DNA from: Conexibacter sp.
GTDB taxonomy: Bacteria; Actinomycetota; Thermoleophilia; Solirubrobacterales; Solirubrobacteraceae
Reading direction: 5' to 3'
Assembly: GCA_025964215.1 (NCBI GenBank)
Contig: JAOPZG010000293.1
Coordinates: forward strand, 1 to 16,704
DNA length: 16,704 bases
Shown here: in pieces, positions 13,662 to 16,704 of the stretch
Layout: every line of letters starts with the position of its first letter
Position numbering within the stretch: position 1 is the first letter of the stretch
Made by a program: the position numbers and the translations under genes
Notes under the pieces: model-generated
The model's input: only the letters and a program-made list of their open reading frames with translations
Database searches by the model: none
What the model was told of the DNA's origin: nothing

Positions 13662-14291
13662 TCACACCGCCAGCGCGACCCGCGGCTCGAAGACCTGCGC
13701 CGCGCCCGCGACGTCCTCGAGCATCGCCGGCAGCTCCGGCGCGCGGCCGTCGGCCACCAGCTCCCCGATCGTCCGGAAGACGGCGCTGACCATCAGCTCG
13801 AGCGCGAGCTCGGGCAGCAGCTCCTCGTCGTCGTCGGCGTGGCGACCCTGCTCGGAGGCCAGCAGCGCGACGTAGCGCTCCCGGAACGTCTCACGGATCT
13901 CGCGCAGCTCCTCGCCGCCGGAGACCGGCGCCACGAAGCAGAGATGCGCCATGGCGGGCTCGGCGGCCAAGCGGCTCAGCAGCCGCTCCAGCGACGCGCC
14001 GAGCTTCTCCGGCCACGAGTCCGCGAGCCGGAACGACGCCGCGTACTCCCCGTACAAGTCACCTGCCGCGCGGCGGTAGGCATCCGCCACCACGCGCGCC
14101 GCGCCCTCGGGGCAGTGCCCCGCGAGCGCCGATGCCGGCACCCCGGCCGCGGCGGCCAGGTCGGCCATCGTCACCTCGGCGCCCCCCGTCATCAGCACCG
14201 CCGGCGCCGCGGCGGCCCGCAGCCGCTCGCACGTCGCGCACTCCGGCGGGCACGGCCGCACGCCGGTCAGCACTTCGCTCAGCATCCTCAT
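13662..14291 (-). CDS. Divergent TetR-like regulator with N-terminal CX3CX2C motif
   Basis: The protein has 209 residues from ATG 14291. ATG 14285 is a close alternative, and AAGGGG lies four bases before the first ATG. Residues about 22-75 align with a TetR DNA-binding domain ('VTMADLAAAAGVPASALAGH' at 40-59), but the usual 'SRRTFY.HF' recognition helix has become 'PASALAGHC', so DNA binding may be altered or lost. Before it, 'CPPECATC' puts cysteines at 14, 18 and 21; Cys60 and His59 lie in the recognition helix. The rest (about 85-205) is helical and resembles a TetR ligand domain, with 'LAAEPAMAHLCFVAPVSGG' matching the paralogues' '.ADEPAFADMCIVEVMAAG' region. A metal- or redox-responsive regulator is possible, as is a non-DNA-binding partner. 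Its promoter region is shared with the divergent TetR gene at 14484. Confidence 0.75.
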   Translation of the reverse strand: MRMLSEVLTGVRPCPPECATCERLRAAAAPAVLMTGGAEVTMADLAAAAGVPASALAGHCPEGAARVVADAYRRAAGDLYGEYAASFRLADSWPEKLGASLERLLSRLAAEPAMAHLCFVAPVSGGEELREIRETFRERYVALLASEQGRHADDDEELLPELALELMVSAVFRTIGELVADGRAPELPAMLEDVAGAAQVFEPRVALAV

Positions 14292-14483
14292 CCGACCCCT
14301 TAGTTCGCTCTCCCGGCGGTCCTGCCGGCCGCCGGATCGACCCCCACCCCCTCTAAGAGCCACGACCCCGAACGGTGTGACGCGCGTTGAGCGGTTGGTC
14401 CGATCGCTGACCGACGCCTGACCGGGTGTAAGGGACGGCCGCAACACTGGCGGAAGGTGAGAAACAGCAGTATGTTTTGAGAC
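14292..14483. other. Divergent intergenic region with hairpin and direct repeats
   Basis: This 192-base gap separates two divergent TetR genes. CCGGCGG (14313-14319) and CCGCCGG (14329-14335) can pair in the leader of the minus-strand gene. CTGACCG occurs twice, at 14407-14413 and 14418-14424, exactly 11 bases apart, one helical turn. GTTGGTC (14394-14400) faces GACCGAC (14409-14415) with one mismatch. These look like protein-binding sites rather than coding sequence. I find no open frame of note. Confidence 0.45.
14461..14478. promoter_or_regulatory. Candidate operator B overlapping the -10 of the first TetR paralogue
   Basis: AAACA (14462-14466) and TGTTT (14473-14477) form an inverted repeat with a six-base spacer. 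TATGTT at 14471-14476 is a plausible -10 and ends seven bases before GTG 14484, which would make the mRNA leaderless. No good -35 is visible. The half sites match those of candidate operators A and C, but the spacer is two bases longer. Confidence 0.45.
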
Positions 14484-15188
14484 GTGGAGCACCGTCCGTC
14501 CCACAACCGCGCGCCACACCAGCTTCCGGCCGGACGCCACGGCCTGCCGCGCGCCTTCGTCGTCTCCAACCAGCGCGAGCGGATCCTCGACGCGGTGCTG
14601 CAAGCCGCCAGCCGCTCGGGCTACGCGGCGATGCGGATCGAGGACGTCATCGCCATCGCCGGCGTGTCGCGGCGCACGTTCTACGACCACTTCGCCAACA
14701 AGGAGGAGGCGTTCCTCGCGGCCTACGAGCTCGTCCTCGACCAGCTCCTCAGCGGCGTCAGCGCGGCGTTCGCCAGCGGCGACGGCTGGACCTCGCGCGT
14801 GCGCCGCGGCCTCGCCGCCTTCCTCAACCTCCTGGCCGCCGAGCCCGTCCTCGCCCAGGTCTGCGTCGTCGAGGCGCTGGCCGCGGGCCCGCGCGCGCTC
14901 GCGCGCCGGACCGCGGCGATGGAGGCGTTCCAGACCCTCCTGCAGCCACCGAAGGGCGACGCGCTCGCCACCTCCACCGCCCCGCCGGTCGCCATAGAGG
15001 CCATCGTCGGGGGCATCTACGAGGTCATCTACTCGCGCGTGACCTCGCAGCGGACCGAGGAGCTCCCGAGCCTCCTGCCGTCCCTGCTGCACAGCGCGCT
15101 CCTCCCGTTCGTCGGACCGGAAGTCGCCGAGGCCGAGTACCTGCGCGTGACGCGCACGGCGGCCGAACGCGCGGTCCCCACGCCCTGA
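14484..15188 (+). CDS. TetR/AcrR-family regulator, first of two tandem paralogues
   Basis: This 234-residue protein starts at GTG 14484. No Shine-Dalgarno lies close, and a TATGTT -10-like hexamer ends seven bases upstream, so leaderless translation is likely. An N-terminal arm 'QLPAGRHGLPRAFVVSNQ' (13-30) leads into the TetR helix-turn-helix (about 31-78), with 'IEDVIAIAGVSRRTFYDHF' (52-70) followed by 'NKEEAFLAAYE'. The ligand domain (about 85-215) has 'LLAAEPVLAQVCVVEALAAG' and 'IVGGIYEVIYSRV', both shared with the gene just downstream. The two are clear paralogues from a tandem duplication. An inverted repeat over its promoter suggests autorepression, as is usual for TetR proteins. The likely target set includes the mce/secreted-protein intergenic region. 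The ligand is unknown; lipids or acyl-CoA esters are a guess based on context. Confidence 0.9.
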   Translation: MEHRPSHNRAPHQLPAGRHGLPRAFVVSNQRERILDAVLQAASRSGYAAMRIEDVIAIAGVSRRTFYDHFANKEEAFLAAYELVLDQLLSGVSAAFASGDGWTSRVRRGLAAFLNLLAAEPVLAQVCVVEALAAGPRALARRTAAMEAFQTLLQPPKGDALATSTAPPVAIEAIVGGIYEVIYSRVTSQRTEELPSLLPSLLHSALLPFVGPEVAEAEYLRVTRTAAERAVPTP

Positions 15189-15205
15189 GATGCAAGGCGG
15201 CCGAC

Positions 15206-15221
15206 GAGACAGGTATGTTTC
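15206..15221. promoter_or_regulatory. Candidate operator C overlapping the -10 of the second TetR paralogue
   Basis: GAGACA (15206-15211) and TGTTTC (15216-15221) face each other across GGTA with one mismatch. TATGTT at 15214-15219 repeats the -10-like hexamer found before the first paralogue. The AGACA, four bases, TGTTT core is identical in layout to candidate operator A at 12126-12145. Confidence 0.5.
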
Positions 15222-15229
15222 CATGCGTC

Positions 15230-15952
15230 TTGCCTGAGCAGCCGCCCAAGAAGCGTCAGCGCGAGGCCTACCAGCTGCCCGCCGGCCGTCACGGCCTGTC
15301 GCGCCAGTTCGTGGTCTCCAACCAGCGGGAGCGCATCCTCGCCGCGGTGGCGGACGTGTGCAGCGCCGCGGGCTACGTCGCGATGAGCGTCGAGGACATC
15401 GTCGTCACCTCGGGCGTCAGCCGCCGGACCTTCTACGACAACTTCCGCGGCAAGGAAGACGTCTACCTCGCCGCGTACGACGAGGTCACGCAGCAGCTCC
15501 TCACGCAGGTCTACGCCGCCTACGAGGGCGCGGACGGCCTCGTCGCCAAGGTCCGCGACAGCCTCAGCGCCTTCCTGAACTTCGTCGCCGACGAGCCGGC
15601 CTTCGCCGACATGTGCATCGTCGAGGTCATGGCCGCCGGCAGCACCGCGATCGAGCGGCGCAACCGCACGATGGCCGCCTTCGCCGAGATGATCGGCCAG
15701 GCCGCCGCCGCCGAGCTGCCGAAGACGAAGCTCCCGCCGGCCCTCACGGCCGAGACGCTCGTCGGCGGCATCTACGAGGTCGTCTACTCGCGCGTCCTCC
15801 AGGGTCGCGGCGAGGAGCTGCCCGCGCTGCTGCCCGACCTCCTCTTCTCCGTCCTGCTGCCGTACGTCGGCCGGGAGACGGCGAGCTCGCTCCTCAAGAA
15901 CGAGCGCCGCCGCTCCAAGCCGAAGGCCGGCAAGCAGGCCGACGCCGGCTAG
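15230..15952 (+). CDS. TetR/AcrR-family regulator, second of two tandem paralogues
   Basis: The protein has 240 residues from TTG 15230, or 245 from ATG 15215. I favour TTG because ATG 15215 lies inside the -10-like TATGTT and inside the inverted repeat, and because the TTG start gives 14 residues before the shared arm, against 12 in the paralogue. The arm 'QLPAGRHGLSRQFVVSNQ' is followed by a TetR helix-turn-helix (about 33-80, 'EDIVVTSGVSRRTFYDNF'). The ligand domain (about 85-215) contains 'FVADEPAFADMCIVEVMAAG' and 'LVGGIYEVVYSRVL'. The tail is a Lys/Arg-rich, probably disordered stretch (about 222-240) missing in the paralogue. The gene begins 41 bases after the first paralogue ends, with its own promoter-like signals. 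Autoregulation and cross-regulation between the two copies are likely. Confidence 0.88.
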   Translation: MPEQPPKKRQREAYQLPAGRHGLSRQFVVSNQRERILAAVADVCSAAGYVAMSVEDIVVTSGVSRRTFYDNFRGKEDVYLAAYDEVTQQLLTQVYAAYEGADGLVAKVRDSLSAFLNFVADEPAFADMCIVEVMAAGSTAIERRNRTMAAFAEMIGQAAAAELPKTKLPPALTAETLVGGIYEVVYSRVLQGRGEELPALLPDLLFSVLLPYVGRETASSLLKNERRRSKPKAGKQADAG

Positions 15953-15983
15953 CCGGGCGAGCCCCGCGGGCGCGACCCGCTCG

Positions 15984-16595
15984 ATGCGCGCGGCGTTCCG
16001 TGCGAGACTCCTCCGCGGCGTGCTCCGTCGCCGTCCCGAACCCCCGCGCTTCACGATCACGAGCGACTCGCTCGACGCGCTCTACCGCTCGCACGCGCCC
16101 GGCATGGCCGTCTACGTCGCGCGCAAGACGATGGACGCCGGGGTCGCCGCGGACCTCATCGCCGAGACGTTCGCGCAGGCCTTCACCAACCGCCGGCAGT
16201 TCCGCGGGGAGACGCACGAGGAGGCCGTGGGCTGGCTCTACGGCATCGCGCGCCACCAGGTCAGCCACTTCGTGCGGCGCGACCGGGCGGAGGCGCGCGC
16301 GCTCGAGCGGCTCGGGATCCAGCGCCCGCACCTGAGCGACCTCGAGCTCGAGCGGCTCGAGGAGCTGGCCGGGATCTCGGAGCTGCGGCGCCGGGTTGCG
16401 TCACATCTGCGCGACTTGTCCCACGAACAGCAGGAAGCGCTGCGCCTTCGCGTCCTCGAGGAGCAGAGCTACGAGGAGATGGCCGAGCACCTGGGGATCA
16501 ACGAGCAGGCCGTGCGGGCACGCGTGTCCCGCGGCATGCGCACGCTCGCCGACCGCCTCCAGGGCGAGAGCGGCGAGATCCGGGAGCTGTGGTGA
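15984..16595 (+). CDS. ECF-type RNA polymerase sigma factor (sigma-70 family)
   Basis: This 203-residue protein starts at ATG 15984, 31 bases after the TetR stop. No clear Shine-Dalgarno is visible. The first 25 residues are Arg-rich and may not all be translated. Region 2 spans about 28-105: 'LDALYRSHAPGMAVYVARKT' is helix 2.1, 'AADLIAETFAQAF' (55-67) is the 2.2 core-binding segment and 'AVGWLYGIARHQVSHFVRRD' (81-100) the 2.3-2.4 part. Region 4 spans about 135-192, with 'LSHEQQEALRLRVLEEQSYEEMAEHLG' as the start of the helix-turn-helix and 'NEQAVRARVSRGMRTLADRL' as the recognition side. It should direct RNA polymerase to a small regulon. Its stop overlaps the following start (GTGA), which is typical of a sigma factor coupled to an anti-sigma or cognate membrane protein. 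Confidence 0.9.
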   Translation: MRAAFRARLLRGVLRRRPEPPRFTITSDSLDALYRSHAPGMAVYVARKTMDAGVAADLIAETFAQAFTNRRQFRGETHEEAVGWLYGIARHQVSHFVRRDRAEARALERLGIQRPHLSDLELERLEELAGISELRRRVASHLRDLSHEQQEALRLRVLEEQSYEEMAEHLGINEQAVRARVSRGMRTLADRLQGESGEIRELW

Positions 16596-16704
16596 GCGAG
16601 CGGCCGATGAGCGACCTCTCCGGGCTGCTGGAGTGGGGCGAGGAGCTGCGCGTCGCGACGGCGCTGGCCGAGCGGCGCCCGCGGCGCCCGCCGGTCCGCC
16701 GGCT
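16592..16704 (+). CDS. Partial gene coupled to the sigma factor, possible anti-sigma or membrane protein
   Basis: A GTG at 16592 overlaps the sigma factor stop (GTGA), and the frame is open for 37 codons to the window end. ATG 16607 is an alternative start. The visible N-terminus reads 'MSERPMSDLSGLLEWGEELR' and ends with an Arg/Pro-rich run ('RRPRRPPVRR'). An Arg-rich run like this often precedes a transmembrane helix on the cytoplasmic side, but the helix itself lies outside the window. The position suggests an anti-sigma factor or a small membrane protein; the sequence alone does not show which. Confidence 0.55.
   Translation, partial: MSERPMSDLSGLLEWGEELRVATALAERRPRRPPVRR

Noticed and set aside
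1..16704. CRISPR arrays, insertion sequences, integrase or attachment sites
   Set aside because: No regular repeat-spacer pattern, no transposase or integrase motifs, and no long terminal inverted repeats were seen; composition is even across the genes.

Overview
The window looks like a chromosomal segment of a very GC-rich actinobacterium. The TetR proteins carry an N-terminal 'LPAGRHGL..FVVSNQRERIL' arm that I associate with Solirubrobacterales/Thermoleophilia, and a six-gene Mce locus also suits that group. This placement is inference from protein style; no rRNA or other phylogenetic marker is present. I see no mobile element, CRISPR array, tRNA or rRNA.

Region 1 (1-3321) is a sulfur-scavenging flavin module. 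On the minus strand, three overlapping genes run: a flavin reductase with a degenerate GTP cyclohydrolase II-like tail (start about 2746), an SsuD-type FMNH2-dependent alkanesulfonate monooxygenase (633-1787), and an SfnB-type acyl-CoA-dehydrogenase-fold oxidoreductase cut off by the window edge (1-636). A second, flavodoxin-fold NAD(P)H:FMN reductase (2749-3321) is divergent, with almost no space between the start codons. The reductases would supply FMNH2 for releasing sulfite from sulfonates or sulfones. A strong hairpin follows at 3337-3376.

Region 2 (3549-12123) is a minus-strand operon of six consecutive, non-identical Mce/MlaD proteins, joined by overlaps of 1 or 4 bases (ATGA, GTGA, ATGA, TGATG, GTGA in transcription order). 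Each has one N-terminal membrane anchor, one MlaD domain, a long helical region and a tail with exactly two cysteines. This fits a hetero-hexameric lipid-transport tube. No YrbE/MlaE permease or Mce ATPase is in the window, and a divergent gene sits where the permeases usually are.

Region 3 (12204-12923) is a divergent secreted four-cysteine protein of unknown function, ended by a strong hairpin.

Region 4 (13026-15952) holds four TetR-family regulators. Two are close tandem paralogues. One, on the minus strand, has a degenerate helix-turn-helix and a CX3CX2C motif. The paralogue promoters and the mce/secreted-protein intergenic region share an AT-rich inverted repeat, (A/G)AACA- or AGACA-like half sites facing TGTTT, with spacers of 4, 4 and 6 bases. 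This suggests that one or both paralogues control themselves and the mce locus.

Region 5 (15984-16704) is an ECF-type sigma factor overlapping by GTGA a gene cut by the window end.
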